From the NCBI GenBank assembly GCA_902494625.1, contig CABUUB010000004.1, forward strand, positions 1 through 62,301: a DNA stretch of 62,301 nt. The letters are read 5' to 3'. This DNA comes from an uncultured Collinsella sp. (GTDB taxonomy: Bacteria; Actinomycetota; Coriobacteriia; Coriobacteriales; Coriobacteriaceae). Every line of letters starts with the position of its first letter. Positions within the stretch are counted from its first letter, which is position 1. Shown in pieces: positions 34,182 to 44,089 of this stretch. A model generated the notes under the pieces. It had not been told where the DNA came from. It saw nothing but the letters and a program-made list of their open reading frames with translations, and made no database searches. The position numbers and the translations under genes are program-made.

Positions 34182-34254
34182 TGATTTATCAGTCAGGCAG
34201 GTGGTGTATGCTAGAACGCAAAAAACAAGCGATAGAGAACCGAGTGGAGAAGTA

Positions 34255-35265
34255 GTGGCAACGATGGACAAGAAAAATGTCTCAATGAACGATGTGGCGA
34301 TTGCCGCGGGTGTTTCTCTCAAGACGGTTTCGCGTGTGATTAACGAGCCCGGTAGCGTGCGAGAGTCGACACGCGATAAGGTCCATTCCGCAATGGAAGC
34401 GCTCGGGTTCCGGGCGAACTTTGCCGCGCGTTCGCTCAAGTTGGGCCGTTACGGGTGCATCGGCGTGGTGCTGTTCCACTTGTCGGGCGGTGCCGTGGAC
34501 ATGATTGACGGTATCGCAGATGCCGCCGAAGAACGCGGCTTTGCGCTCACGATGATCAAAAAGCGGGCGGGGGAGAAGATGACCCTTGCCGAAGCGGCAC
34601 GTAGGATGTCGCAGCTGCCTGTTGATGGCATGATCTTCAACCTGCGTCAGATGGTCGATGACTTTGATACTTTTGAGGCACCGAAAGACCTCAAGACGGT
34701 GATTATCACACCGATGGAACATCCTACCTGCTCCACCGTCAGTGACGATCAAGAGGGCGGCGCGCGCATGGCGTGCGAGTACTTCTTGAATCACGGGCAC
34801 AAGAACGTGTACTTCGTCTCTGGTAAGAAAGAAGCGCTGTCGAGCCAGTGCCGTATGAAAGGTTGGCGAGCGGCACTCGAGGCGCATGGCATTGAGCCGC
34901 CCGAGCCTCTGCAAGGCGATTGGAATGCGGATAGTGGCTATGCCGCGGGCCTTGTGCTTGCCGATAAACCCGATTGCACGGCGGTCCTCGCTGCTAACGA
35001 CTGCATGGCAAACGGCGTGATGATGGCTCTACGTGACAAAGGGCTCAGTGTACCCGACGACGTGTCCGTGATCGGCTTCGACGATGAGCTCTATAAGACG
35101 ATTCCCAACTCGATTCTGACGTCGGTGAAGTTTCGCCACCGCGAGCTGGGCGTCCGTGCGCTTAACGAGGTCGTCGCAGGTCTGGAAGCTCCGAGCTCCA
35201 GAAGCCGTACGCTCGTCTCGGGCGTGTTGGTCGAGCGTTCCAGCGTAAAGGACTTGCGGGCGTAG
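34255..35265 (+). CDS. LacI-family regulator (module 1)
   Basis: 336 residues from the GTG at 34255 (GGAGAAG upstream); ATG 34264 is too far from it. The HTH (MNDVAIAAGVSLKTVSRVINEPGSV) and hinge are followed by a periplasmic-binding-type sensor (SVIGFDDELYKTIPN near the end). It is divergent from EIICB-lacG and is its probable repressor. The inducer is probably a galactoside phosphate or sugar taken up by the module. Confidence 0.9.
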   Translation: MATMDKKNVSMNDVAIAAGVSLKTVSRVINEPGSVRESTRDKVHSAMEALGFRANFAARSLKLGRYGCIGVVLFHLSGGAVDMIDGIADAAEERGFALTMIKKRAGEKMTLAEAARRMSQLPVDGMIFNLRQMVDDFDTFEAPKDLKTVIITPMEHPTCSTVSDDQEGGARMACEYFLNHGHKNVYFVSGKKEALSSQCRMKGWRAALEAHGIEPPEPLQGDWNADSGYAAGLVLADKPDCTAVLAANDCMANGVMMALRDKGLSVPDDVSVIGFDDELYKTIPNSILTSVKFRHRELGVRALNEVVAGLEAPSSRSRTLVSGVLVERSSVKDLRA

Positions 35266-35287
35266 ACGTGCTCGGCCTATTCCGTTT

Positions 35288-35423
35288 GTCTCGATCTGTA
35301 ACAACTAGACGGTCAAAAGTGGTCTACATGTTACAGATTGAGATTTTCGGCTTGGCCTGTGCGTTCATCTCGATCTGTAACAGCTAGGACCGAAAAACTC
35401 GGCTAGATGTTACAGATTGAGAT
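35288..35423. repeat. Paired 57-bp palindromes, pair 3
   Basis: Units at 35288-35344 and 35367-35423, 79 bp apart. It sits between the convergent LacI of module 1 and EIICB of module 2. Confidence 0.9.
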
Positions 35424-35447
35424 GAACAGGAGGACGGGTGCGGTCTA

Positions 35448-35490
35448 AACAAAATGGCCCGCGCATCACACATCGATGCACGGGCCATTT
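35448..35490 (-). terminator. Terminator of EIICB module 2
   Basis: AAATGGCCCG (35452-35461) pairs with CGGGCCATTT (35481-35490). The minus strand ends in TTTTG. Confidence 0.82.
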
Positions 35491-35522
35491 ATTGTCTGCA
35501 AGCGGCAGGTGGTGTCAGCGTC

Positions 35523-37283
35523 TTATGCCTCGAGGTTTTCCTCGATCCAGGCGACGGCACCCTTGGGATCCTTAGTGAGGTCGATGTACTGTTTGCCCTT
35601 GGGCGACAGCAGCGTGATGCCCAGGCGGTCGGTGTCGGCCTTCATCTCGTTGTAATAGGTGCGAACCTGCGGAGCCAGGACGATGACGTTGTACTGGTCC
35701 ATGATGGCGTAGTGGCTGCCGTAGGCACCGGCGTTGGCGGTAATGTCGATGCCCAGCTCGTCGGCGCCTTCCTTAAGCGCGTTGGCGAGCAGTGCAGAGG
35801 TGCCGGCGCCAGCGCACAGAACCAGAACCCTCAGATCCTTGCCCTTAAGGGCGGACGGAGCTGCGGAGGCCTCAGTGGCAGAAGCGGTCTCGACAACAGG
35901 AGCCTCAACGGCGGGGGCGGCAGCGGTCTTGACGGCCTTGGTCTCCTCGGCCTCTTCTTCGGCCAGGGTCTCGGCCTCCTGCTTGCACAGGACGTTGTCG
36001 TAGGCCTTGCAGAACGGGTAGTAGATCAAGAAGTCAACGACCAGCAGGACGACAACCAGGACCAGAGAGATCGGCTGGAAGTTGGTGTCGATGAAGGTGC
36101 CGATCGGTCCGGGGAGTGCCCACGGCATGGCATAGATAAAGCCGTTCATGCCCAAAAAGTCGATGAAGAACTTACCAATGAGGACGTTGGCCACGGGGGC
36201 AAACAGGAACGGGATCAGGAAGTACGGGTTGAGGATGATGGGCGCGGCGAACAGCAGCGGCTCGTTGACGGCGAACATCACGGGCACGACAGAGGCTTTG
36301 CCGACGGCCTTGAGCTGCTTGGAGCGCATAAAGAGCAGGAAGATGATCGGGACAATGAACGTGGCGCCGGTGCCGCCGAGTTCGCCGATGTAGTTACCGA
36401 AGTTTTCGGTCAGGGCGAGGGCGGGGTGACCGCCGGCCTGCAGCGTGGCGAGGTTGGTGGTGATGTTGCCAAACAGCGCGGCGTTGAGGGCAGGCTTAAC
36501 GACCGAGGGGCCGTGGATGCCCATGAACCAGAACAGCGGGATCATGAACCAGATGAGGGCGAGGCCGGCGTAGGAATCGGCAGCGGCGAACAGCGGGCTC
36601 ACCAGCGTGGAGATGACGTTGGCAAACGGGACGGCCAAGCAGGTGCGGCAGATAACGTCGATGACGGCGACAAACAGGATGGAGAAGCTGAAGGCGAAGA
36701 TGTCGCGGAAGTTCTGGGCGATGGCGCCGGGGACTTCTTTGGGCAGCTTGATGGTGATGTCTCGCTTAATGCAGAAGGCATAGATGTTGACCGTGGCAAA
36801 TGCGGCGACAAAGGAGCTCAGCAGGCCCTTGGTGCCCATGTTGTCGGTAAAGAACACCGAGACATCGGCGCCGTCGATCTTGGCACTCGTCTGGGTAACG
36901 GCCAAGATGAGCATAGCGCACATGGCGGCGACCATGGTGCTCGTGGCGTTGATGGCCTTGCCGGCAGGCATGCGGCGGTTCTTGGAGCCGGTCAGCGCGC
37001 TTGCGGTGGTGCCGGCGACCATGATGCCCACGACGCCCATCGTGAAGTTGTAAACCTTGTTGCAGAAGTTCACGACGTCGACGTTCCACCAGTCGGGCAG
37101 CGTAAAGCCGCCGACCGTGGCGACAACGCCCGGCAGGGTCGAAATAAGCAGGAAGACAGAAGAAGACAGGATAATGGGCATTGCTGCCAAAAAGCCGTCT
37201 TTAATGGCCTGAAGGTAGATGTTCTTAGAGACCTTGTCGAAGTACGGCTGACCTTTCTCCAAGAACTTAACGATCGATTCCAT
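35523..37283 (-). CDS. PTS EIICB, lactose family (module 2)
   Basis: 586 residues. EIIC begins MESIVKFLEKGQPYFDKVSKNIYLQ with GIHGPSVVKPALNA and AVNEPLLFAAPIILNPY. An Ala/Glu-rich linker leads to EIIB with phosphocysteine in VLVLCAGAGTSALL. Gene order is reversed compared with module 1: it follows lacG after 176 bp. No EIIA is present in the module. Confidence 0.9.
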   Translation of the reverse strand: MESIVKFLEKGQPYFDKVSKNIYLQAIKDGFLAAMPIILSSSVFLLISTLPGVVATVGGFTLPDWWNVDVVNFCNKVYNFTMGVVGIMVAGTTASALTGSKNRRMPAGKAINATSTMVAAMCAMLILAVTQTSAKIDGADVSVFFTDNMGTKGLLSSFVAAFATVNIYAFCIKRDITIKLPKEVPGAIAQNFRDIFAFSFSILFVAVIDVICRTCLAVPFANVISTLVSPLFAAADSYAGLALIWFMIPLFWFMGIHGPSVVKPALNAALFGNITTNLATLQAGGHPALALTENFGNYIGELGGTGATFIVPIIFLLFMRSKQLKAVGKASVVPVMFAVNEPLLFAAPIILNPYFLIPFLFAPVANVLIGKFFIDFLGMNGFIYAMPWALPGPIGTFIDTNFQPISLVLVVVLLVVDFLIYYPFCKAYDNVLCKQEAETLAEEEAEETKAVKTAAAPAVEAPVVETASATEASAAPSALKGKDLRVLVLCAGAGTSALLANALKEGADELGIDITANAGAYGSHYAIMDQYNVIVLAPQVRTYYNEMKADTDRLGITLLSPKGKQYIDLTKDPKGAVAWIEENLEA

Positions 37284-37459
37284 AGTTCACGCTCCTCTTT
37301 GCATGAAATCTTAATGGCATGGACGTTGAAAACCTATATGGTCTCCCGCTTGCTAAAAGCCCGGGTGCAGGCGGGGCCGGTCCCAGGGGGAGAGAGGGGA
37401 GCGGCTGGGTTTGTATCGCATAGGGCCGCTCCCTTCTCGGGGGAAAGCGAGGCGATGCG

Positions 37460-38902
37460 CTACTGCGCGTCCGCCATAGTGTCGGCGAGCTCCTTGTACC
37501 AGAGTGCCGACTGCTTGATGTAGCGTTTTTGCGTGTCGAAGTCGATGTAGAACAGGCCGTAGCGCTTGTTATAGCCATTGGCCCACGAGAACTGGTCCTG
37601 CAGGCTCCAGATAAAGTAGCCCTGGACGTCGACGCCCTCGGCGCGCGCCTGGAGCACCTTCTCCATGTGCTGGTCGACAAAGTCGATGCGCTCGGGATCG
37701 GCGACGATGCCGTTTGCGTCGGGCTCGGGGTCCTTGTGGCCCAGGCCGTTTTCGGTGATATAGATGACGGGGAGGTTGGGATAGGTGGCGCTGATGTGCT
37801 TGAGCGTGTCGTAGAGGCCTTGCGGGTAGATGAGCCAATCCCAGTCGGTGGTGGGGATACCCGGCATATCGACCTGCTGCCCGACGCCCTTAAACTTAAA
37901 GCACGAGGTGCCCTTGTCTCCGGTGCCGTTAAAGCTGTTGGTTGACTCGCCATCGTAGGCGGCGATAAACGCCGACTGATAGTAGTTGAGGCCGAACATA
38001 TCGTTGCGGGGCGCCGCCTTGGCGAGCTCCTCCATGTCGCTGTCCTCAACCGTAAGTGTGGCGTTGTTGGCACGCAGAATCTCGTTGATGAGTGAGAGGG
38101 TGCGCGCGGAGTAGTGACCCAGGAAGGCGCCGTCCATGATGAAGTCGGTGTAGAAGGCGTTGTACAGGTCGGCGGCGTGCTGGTCGGCGGGCGAGTCGGT
38201 GGCAGGATATGCCGGCGTCAGGACGTTGACCATGCCAATGCGTCCGCCCAGGTGCTCGGTCTCGTCAAGATCCTTATACAGGTTGACGGCGCGGGCGTGG
38301 GCAACGAGCTCGTTGTGCTGGCTCTGGATGCCGCTCGTCACATCAAAGTGATGGTTGGGCGGGAAGTTGCCTTGGATGTATTGGGAGTGCGAGAGGCTGA
38401 TGAGCTCGTTGATGGTGAACCAATTCTTGACCTCGCGGAACTCGCGGAAGCAGAACTCGGCATAGCGCACATAGGCGTCGACGGTCTTGCGGTTGAGCCA
38501 GTCGCCCTGGTTGAACAGGGCGGCGGGGGAGTCAAAGTGATGCAGGGACACATAGGGCTCGACGCCATACTTTTTGCAGCAGGCGAACAGCTCGTGGTAG
38601 TGCTTAACGCCCTCGGCGAGGGGTTCGGCATCGTCGCCGTTGGGGAAGATGCGGGTCCAGGCGATGGACACACGAATGGCGTTGAGTCCATGCTCGGCAG
38701 AAAGGCGGATATCCTCCTCGTAGCGGTTGTAGAAATCACTGGCCGGGTCGGGCAAAAAGCGACCCTGGGCGACAAGGTAATCGTCCCACATGGTCTTACC
38801 CTTGCCTGCCACCTTCGTGGAACCTTCCGTTTGGTACGCGGCGGTTGCGGCGCCCCAAACAAAGCCCTTCGGCAGCTGCTGTACGCGGTTTAGCAAAGAC
38901 AT
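37460..38902 (-). CDS. lacG: GH1 6-phospho-beta-galactosidase-like enzyme (module 2)
   Basis: 480 residues from the ATG at 38902; ATG 38908 is an alternative, closer to GAGAGGG. Acid/base in WFTINEL, nucleophile in YITENGLG, and the LacG-type loop FSWANGYNKRYG. It is the most divergent of the three GH1 enzymes (for example TINEL versus TFNEI), suggesting a different preferred galactoside. It leads the module 2 operon, divergent from LacI at 39244. Confidence 0.85.
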   Translation of the reverse strand: MSLLNRVQQLPKGFVWGAATAAYQTEGSTKVAGKGKTMWDDYLVAQGRFLPDPASDFYNRYEEDIRLSAEHGLNAIRVSIAWTRIFPNGDDAEPLAEGVKHYHELFACCKKYGVEPYVSLHHFDSPAALFNQGDWLNRKTVDAYVRYAEFCFREFREVKNWFTINELISLSHSQYIQGNFPPNHHFDVTSGIQSQHNELVAHARAVNLYKDLDETEHLGGRIGMVNVLTPAYPATDSPADQHAADLYNAFYTDFIMDGAFLGHYSARTLSLINEILRANNATLTVEDSDMEELAKAAPRNDMFGLNYYQSAFIAAYDGESTNSFNGTGDKGTSCFKFKGVGQQVDMPGIPTTDWDWLIYPQGLYDTLKHISATYPNLPVIYITENGLGHKDPEPDANGIVADPERIDFVDQHMEKVLQARAEGVDVQGYFIWSLQDQFSWANGYNKRYGLFYIDFDTQKRYIKQSALWYKELADTMADAQ

Positions 38903-39022
38903 ATGCATACACCCTCTCGTCTCGCTGTTCGATATTGTGCGTTTGCGCTCAGGAGGCTCCCTGGTTAGCGTTCAGCGGTGAAAAAGCCCGATAAACACTA
39001 TCTTAAAATGATTAGAACCAAA

Positions 39023-39060
39023 ATGAGCACGTGAACATTTGACAATGAGCACGTTAACAT
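39023..39060. promoter_or_regulatory. LacI operators, module 2
   Basis: ATGAGCACGTGAACAT (39023-39038) and ATGAGCACGTTAACAT (39045-39060), 22 bp apart. A third copy, ATGAGCACGTTATCAA, is at 39177-39192 close to the LacI start. Confidence 0.8.
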
Positions 39061-39099
39061 CCGGCTGGGATGTATAGAAACAAAACAACTTCAAACAGC

Positions 39100-39130
39100 C
39101 GCGAACGGTTGTATTTGTTCGGTAAGCGGT
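39100..39130 (+). promoter_or_regulatory. 21-bp tandem operator, module 2
   Basis: CGCGAACGGT (39100-39109) and GGTAAGCGGT (39121-39130), 21 bp apart. Confidence 0.68.
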
Positions 39131-39243
39131 TTTGATTGACAGAAGTTTTCATGTTGTGGTATATGGCTCGGGTATCATGAGCACGTTATCAATGTATGTA
39201 CGATGCGCCATGGGCGCGGGGAATAGTTGGGAAGCAGGTTAGC

Positions 39244-40281
39244 GTGGAAGGCATGGATCAGCAGACAAGGAATGGTCGTTCGGCGAGCGCGGCAGAGGTT
39301 GCGGCGCTCGCTGGCGTGAGCCGCCAGACTGTGTCTCGCGTGGTCAACGGTATGCCCAACGTGACGGAAAAGACGCGCAAGCGTGTGCTGGCCGCCATGG
39401 AAGAGCTGGGCTTTCGTCCCAATTTTGCTGGAGCGGCGTTGCGCGGCGGGTCGTATCGTTCTATTGGCCTGTGCATGTACAACATCACACGTGTCGGTAA
39501 CCTGGCGACGCTCGAGGGTATCATGCAAGCGGCACGCGAGCACGATTTTGCCGTCACTATGATCGAGATGGGCGGCGACAAGCCCTATGCACTTGCCGAT
39601 GCCTCGCGCCGCATGGTCGAGCGACCCGTCGACGGCATGATTCTCAACATGAACCGCATGGCTCCCGATTTTGAGGAGTTTGTTCCCCAGCCGGGAGTGC
39701 GAACGGTCATCCTGTCCATGTATGCGCATCCGCGCTGCACGACGATCGACTCCGACCAGTATGGTTCGTGCGAGCTGTTGACCAATTATCTGCTGGAACA
39801 TGGTCACTCGAATATGCGGTTTGTGGCGGGTCCGGAAAACTCGATTTCCTCGCGTTTTCGTGAGGCCGGTTGGCGCGATACGCTGGGTCGTGCTCATGTC
39901 GATGCCGCTCCGATGCTGCGTGGCGATTGGAGTGCGGACAGTGGGTACGCCATGGGCGAGCGGATTGCGGCCGAGGTGCTTGCCGGCGGGTCGCAGGCGC
40001 CGACTGCCGTGCTTGCGGCAAATGACCAGATGGCGCTGGGCGTTATCGCCGCGCTCGAGAACGCGGGCCTGTCCGTGCCCGACGACGTGAGCGTGGTTGG
40101 TATCGACGACGCACTCGAGGGACTTGTTCCTCACAATCGACTGACGACGCTGCGATTTGATTTGCGCGGTGTCGGTAAGCTTGCGTTTGAGGCGGCGATT
40201 GGAGAGAGCTCGTCTATCGAGGCGATTCATGTGCCGAGTACGCTGGTCGAACGCTCGACTGTTAGGGACATACGGGGTTAG
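39244..40281 (+). CDS. LacI-family regulator (module 2)
   Basis: 345 residues from the GTG at 39244; ATG 39253 is too close to GGAAGG. HTH SAAEVAALAGVSRQTVSRVVNGMPNV, then a sugar-sensor domain ending SVVGIDDALEGLVPHNRLTTLRFD. Divergent from lacG-EIICB of module 2. It probably binds the ATGAGCACGT sites around 39023 and 39177. Confidence 0.9.
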   Translation: MEGMDQQTRNGRSASAAEVAALAGVSRQTVSRVVNGMPNVTEKTRKRVLAAMEELGFRPNFAGAALRGGSYRSIGLCMYNITRVGNLATLEGIMQAAREHDFAVTMIEMGGDKPYALADASRRMVERPVDGMILNMNRMAPDFEEFVPQPGVRTVILSMYAHPRCTTIDSDQYGSCELLTNYLLEHGHSNMRFVAGPENSISSRFREAGWRDTLGRAHVDAAPMLRGDWSADSGYAMGERIAAEVLAGGSQAPTAVLAANDQMALGVIAALENAGLSVPDDVSVVGIDDALEGLVPHNRLTTLRFDLRGVGKLAFEAAIGESSSIEAIHVPSTLVERSTVRDIRG

Positions 40282-40295
40282 GTCCTACTCCGTTT

Positions 40296-40433
40296 GTCTC
40301 GATTTGTAACAGGTAGACGGTCAAAAGCGGGCTACGTGTTACAGATTTAGATTCTTCGGAAAGAGCAATCCTGTTCGTCTCAATCTGTAACAGCTAGGAC
40401 CCAAAAACTCGGCTAGATGTTACAGATTGAGAC
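40296..40433. repeat. Paired 57-bp palindromes, pair 4
   Basis: Units at 40296-40352 and 40377-40433, 81 bp apart. The outer flanks also pair (CCGTTTGTCTC at the left, GAGACAAACGG at the right). It sits between the convergent LacI of module 2 and lacG of module 3. Confidence 0.9.
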
Positions 40434-40451
40434 AAACGGCTTCCGACCTGC

Positions 40452-40497
40452 ACAAAAAGGCCGGGGGCGGCGCGCCGTGTGACGTGCCGCCCCCGGC
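40452..40497 (-). terminator. Terminator of lacG module 3
   Basis: 12-bp arms 40460-40471 and 40486-40497 (GCCGGGGGCGGC). The minus strand runs into CTTTTTG. Confidence 0.9.
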
Positions 40498-40542
40498 TGA
40501 GAAATGGGGACAGGTTATGTGGGCGGGTAACCCCGTCAGCCG

Positions 40543-41982
40543 CTAGTCCAGACGACGGGTTTGCGCCACGTGCTTGTACCAGTAGGCGCTTGCCTTGGGC
40601 GTGCGCTTCTGGGTTTCAAAGTCAACGTAGAAGAAGCCGTAACGCTTGTTGTAGCCATTGGTCCAGGAGAACTGATCCTGCAGGCTCCACAGGAAGTAGC
40701 CGCCCACGTTGACGCCCACCTCCATGGCCTTGAGCAACCAGCGCAGGTGCTGCTCGATGTAGTCGATGCGCGGCTGGTCGTCCACAAAACCGTCCTTGTA
40801 GGGGTCCTTGTAGCCCATGCCGTTCTCGGTGATGAAGATCTGCTTGTAGTTGGGGTAGCGCTGCTTAATGTAGACGAGCAGGTCGAACAGACCCTCGGGA
40901 TAGATGATCCAGTCCCAGTCGGTGGTGGGGATGCCAGGCTTGTTCACATGCTCGCCAATGCCCTTAACGCGCCAGCGGCCGGTACCCTTCTCACCCGTAC
41001 CGTTGTGGTGCAGGTCGTTCTCGCCGTCGTAAGCCTTCAAGAAGCGGCACTGGTAGTTGTTAACGCCCAGGTAGTCGTTGTAGAGCGCGGCCTCGCGCAT
41101 GATTTCCAGATCCTCGTCTAGGATCTCGATGGTGCCGCCCGAGACGGCAGCCAGGCGGTTGGCGCACTCGAGGGTGTCGGGGGCATAGTCGCCGCGGAAG
41201 GTGGCGTCGAGCAGAAACTGGTTCTGCAGCACGTGCTCGTTGTTGGCGGCCTTGATGTCGGCGGGGTCGTTCTCGTTGAGCGGATACTTAAACTCCAGCG
41301 ACTGAATGACGCCGATCTTGCCCTTAAAACCGCCGTTGTGGAAGGCCAGCACGGCCTTGGCGTGGGCGAGCATCATGTTGTGTTCGCACTGGAAGGCCTC
41401 GGCAAGATGCGCCTTGACGCCGCCGGGGAAGGTGCCCTCGATGTAGGTGTTGGAGGCGTCGGCCCAGATCTCGTTAAAGGTGAACCAGTAGGTCACCTGG
41501 TCGGCGTACTCCTTAAAGCAGAAAGTGGCAAAGTCTACAAAGGCGTCGATGGTCTCGCGGTTGAGGAAATCGCCCTTCTCAAAGAGGGATAGCGGCGTGT
41601 CAAAGTGATGCAGCGTGACAAACGGCTCAACGTGGTGCTTGTGGCACTCGGCGAAGAGGTCATGGTAGAACTGAACGCCCTCGGGGTTAATCTCGCCGGT
41701 ACCGTTGGGAAAGATGCGGCTCCAGGCGATGGAGAGGCGAATGCCGTTGATGCCAAACTCCTCGCACAGCTCCAAGTCGACGGGGTACTGGTTGTAGAAG
41801 TCCGAAGCGGGATCGGGGGAAAAGCGCCCCTGGGCCTCCAGGAAGTCGTCCCAGGCAACCTTGCCCTTACCGTGAGTGCGGGTCTCGCCCTCTACCTGGT
41901 AGGCAGCGGTGGCGCCGCCAAAGACAAAGCCCTCGGGAAACTGCGCAGGCGGGTTGGTGACGCTAGCAGGGTTAACGGACAT
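40543..41982 (-). CDS. lacG: GH1 6-phospho-beta-galactosidase-like enzyme (module 3)
   Basis: 479 residues. Acid/base in WFTFNEI, nucleophile in FITENGMG, LacG-type loop FSWTNGYNKRYGFFYVDFE. Its closest relative here is the module 1 enzyme. It follows the EIICB of module 3 by 66 bases. That EIICB is frameshifted, so this enzyme may depend on sugar brought in by another transporter. Confidence 0.86.
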   Translation of the reverse strand: MSVNPASVTNPPAQFPEGFVFGGATAAYQVEGETRTHGKGKVAWDDFLEAQGRFSPDPASDFYNQYPVDLELCEEFGINGIRLSIAWSRIFPNGTGEINPEGVQFYHDLFAECHKHHVEPFVTLHHFDTPLSLFEKGDFLNRETIDAFVDFATFCFKEYADQVTYWFTFNEIWADASNTYIEGTFPGGVKAHLAEAFQCEHNMMLAHAKAVLAFHNGGFKGKIGVIQSLEFKYPLNENDPADIKAANNEHVLQNQFLLDATFRGDYAPDTLECANRLAAVSGGTIEILDEDLEIMREAALYNDYLGVNNYQCRFLKAYDGENDLHHNGTGEKGTGRWRVKGIGEHVNKPGIPTTDWDWIIYPEGLFDLLVYIKQRYPNYKQIFITENGMGYKDPYKDGFVDDQPRIDYIEQHLRWLLKAMEVGVNVGGYFLWSLQDQFSWTNGYNKRYGFFYVDFETQKRTPKASAYWYKHVAQTRRLD

Positions 41983-42048
41983 GATGATCCAATCGTCTAA
42001 ATCGAAGGGCCAGCCGGTCTTGGATGGTCGGCTGGCCCTAAGCGTTAC

Positions 42049-43823
42049 TTACTTCGAAAGCTGTTCACTCACGAAGGCGAGAGACTTGTCGCCGTTCTGG
42101 GAGAGCTCGATGTACTGCTTGCCACGGCAGGCGACGCACTTGTTGCCCACGCGCTCGCAGTCCTTCTGCAGGTCGGCCAAGTAGCTGGCAGCCTGCGGGG
42201 CCAGGACGACCAGGTCAAAGTCGGGGAGCATGTCAACATGGTTGCCATAGGCCTCGGCAGCGGTCTCAAGATTGATGCCGCGCTCTTTGGCAGCCTTGGC
42301 CAGCGCGTTGGCGAGCAGGCCTGAGGTTCCGCCACCCTGGCAGAGCACGAGCACGCGCTTGCCGTTGAGGTCACTGGCGGTCGTTGCCTCAGTGGCGACA
42401 GCGGCGGGAGCGGCGGGCGCGTGGACTTCACGGCCTCGGCAGCAGCGCCGGCGGCAACGCTCTTGGCATCGGCCTTGCCCTGGAAGGCGTCGTTGAGCTT
42501 GGCGGCCTTCTCGGCGTTCTTGGCGGCGAGCTCCTCCTGGGAGATCTCGGCCTCCTCGGCGCACTTCTGGGCGTCATAGGCACGGAAGAACGGATAGTAC
42601 AGAACGAAGTCGACGACCAGGATAAGGGCGAGCATCACAAAGGCGAGCGGCTGGAAGCCCAGGCCCATGATGGTGCCGATGGGGCCGGGGACGGTCCAGG
42701 GCAGGGTGTACATAAAGCCGTTCATGCCCAAGAAGTCGATAAAGATCTTGAGGATCCAGATGTTGGCGATCGGGGCAAAGACAAACGGGACAAAGAAGAC
42801 GGGATTGAGCACGATGGGTGCGGCGAACAGCAGCGGCTCGTTGACGGCAAAGCACACGGGGACGATAGCGGCCTTACCGACGGCGCGCATCTCCTGAGAC
42901 TTGGCCAGGAAGCAGAACATAAAGACCAGGACGAGCGTGGCGCCGGTGCCGCCCATGCAGACGACGAAGTACTGGGCACCCTGGGTCAGGACGGCGGAAG
43001 CGTGCTGGCCAGCCTGGAATGCGGCCAGGTTGTCGGTCATGTTGGCAACGAGGGCGGCGGCGATGGCGGGCTCGACGATCGAGGGGCCGTGGACGCCGAC
43101 GAACCAGAACAGGCTCATGGCGCCGTAGATCACAGCGAGACCGATATAGCCGTCGGCAGCGGTGAACAGGGGCTGGAACACCTGGATGACGCCCTGGGCA
43201 AAGCAGAAGCCAAAGGCAGCGCGGAAGACGATGTCAAAGACCCAAAAGACGGCGATGCAGACGGAGAAGGGGATGATGTCCTTAAAGGTCTGCGAGATGT
43301 TGGGCGGAACCTGCTCGGGCATCTTGACGGTGATGTTGCGCTTGATAAAGAACTTGTAGATGATGCCGGTCACAAACGCAGCGATGAAGGCAGTCAGCAG
43401 GCCCTTGGAACCAAGGTAGGTGGTGTTGAAGCCGCTGGCGGCGTCCGTGGCGATGGTGTCGCTCGAAAGGAGCAAGAAGCCGATGATGGCCGCGCACATG
43501 CATGAGATAAAGTTGATCTGGTTGTTCTTGGGCAGGTCGCGGTTCTGAGCGTCGGCGAAGTGCTTGGCGGTGGTGGCGGCACAGGCGATTGCCAGGATGC
43601 CCATGGAGTAGTTGTAGCACTTCCACAGGGCGTTGTTGATGTCATCGGGCCAGTAGAAACCCCAGATGTTGGGGACCGAGGCTACGAGGCAGAAGATGGA
43701 CGAGAAGATGATGATGGGGATGACGGAGATAAAACCGTCGCGGATCGCCTTGAGGTACTTGTTGCGGGCGATCGCGTTGAAAAAGGGCTGGCCCTTTTCG
43801 ATAGTGGCGATGAGTTGCTCCAT
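42049..43823 (-). pseudogene. lacE: PTS lactose EIICB (LacE-like), frameshifted between IIC and IIB
   Basis: The EIIC part (from ATG 43823) is the most LacE-like of the four: MEQLIATIEKGQPFFNAIARNKYLKAI-type start, NQINFISCMCAAIIGFL, VGVHGPSIVEPAIAAALVANM. Near 42421-42431 the frame changes by -1. The same frame then reads on as nonsense Pro/Ser/Arg to 42069, while the EIIB domain (VLVLCQGGGTSGLL to SEQLSK) continues in the next frame to 42049. One lost G in the linker would explain it. Real mutation or assembly error cannot be told apart here. Confidence 0.85.
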
Positions 43824-43881
43824 GCAAAGCTCCTAAGAGTCGGTGGGTTAGCAACGATGGTAGCTTTTGACGTTCGGTTGC

Positions 43882-44024
43882 CAAAATGTTGACGTTGCCA
43901 TTTTGCGACACAAAAAAAGACGCGAACCGGTGGTTCCTGTGCCTGCGAACCGTCGATTCTTTGTGCGCAAACGTTTGAGCCGCCCGGTGGCTCTGTGTTT
44001 GCACAATGGCAACGTTAACATTTG
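43882..44024. promoter_or_regulatory. LacI operators, module 3
   Basis: A quasi-palindrome from 43882 to 43905 (CAAAATG...CATTTTG around GACGTT) and a related site at 44002-44024 (AATGGCAACGTTAACATT) flank the divergent promoters. Confidence 0.75.
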
Positions 44025-44058
44025 GGCGACAAAAGCCGTTCGGGGAAGCAGAAATGTC

Positions 44059-44089
44059 GGTGAACGGTAGGTTTTGGGTGGTAAGCGTA
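44059..44089 (+). promoter_or_regulatory. 21-bp tandem operator, module 3
   Basis: GGTGAACGGT (44059-44068) and a weaker GGTAAGCGTA (44080-44089), 21 bp apart. Confidence 0.62.

Noticed and set aside
24516..40433. Repeated 57-bp units considered as CRISPR
   Set aside because: Each unit is itself a long palindrome, units come in pairs many kilobases apart, and there are no regularly sized variable spacers or cas genes.
30695..41982. Calling the three GH1 enzymes 6-phospho-beta-glucosidases (BglA)
   Set aside because: All carry the Ser-Trp pair in the FSW(T/A)NGYNKRYG loop seen in LacG. Glucosidases have Ser-Ala there. Mixed activity is still possible.
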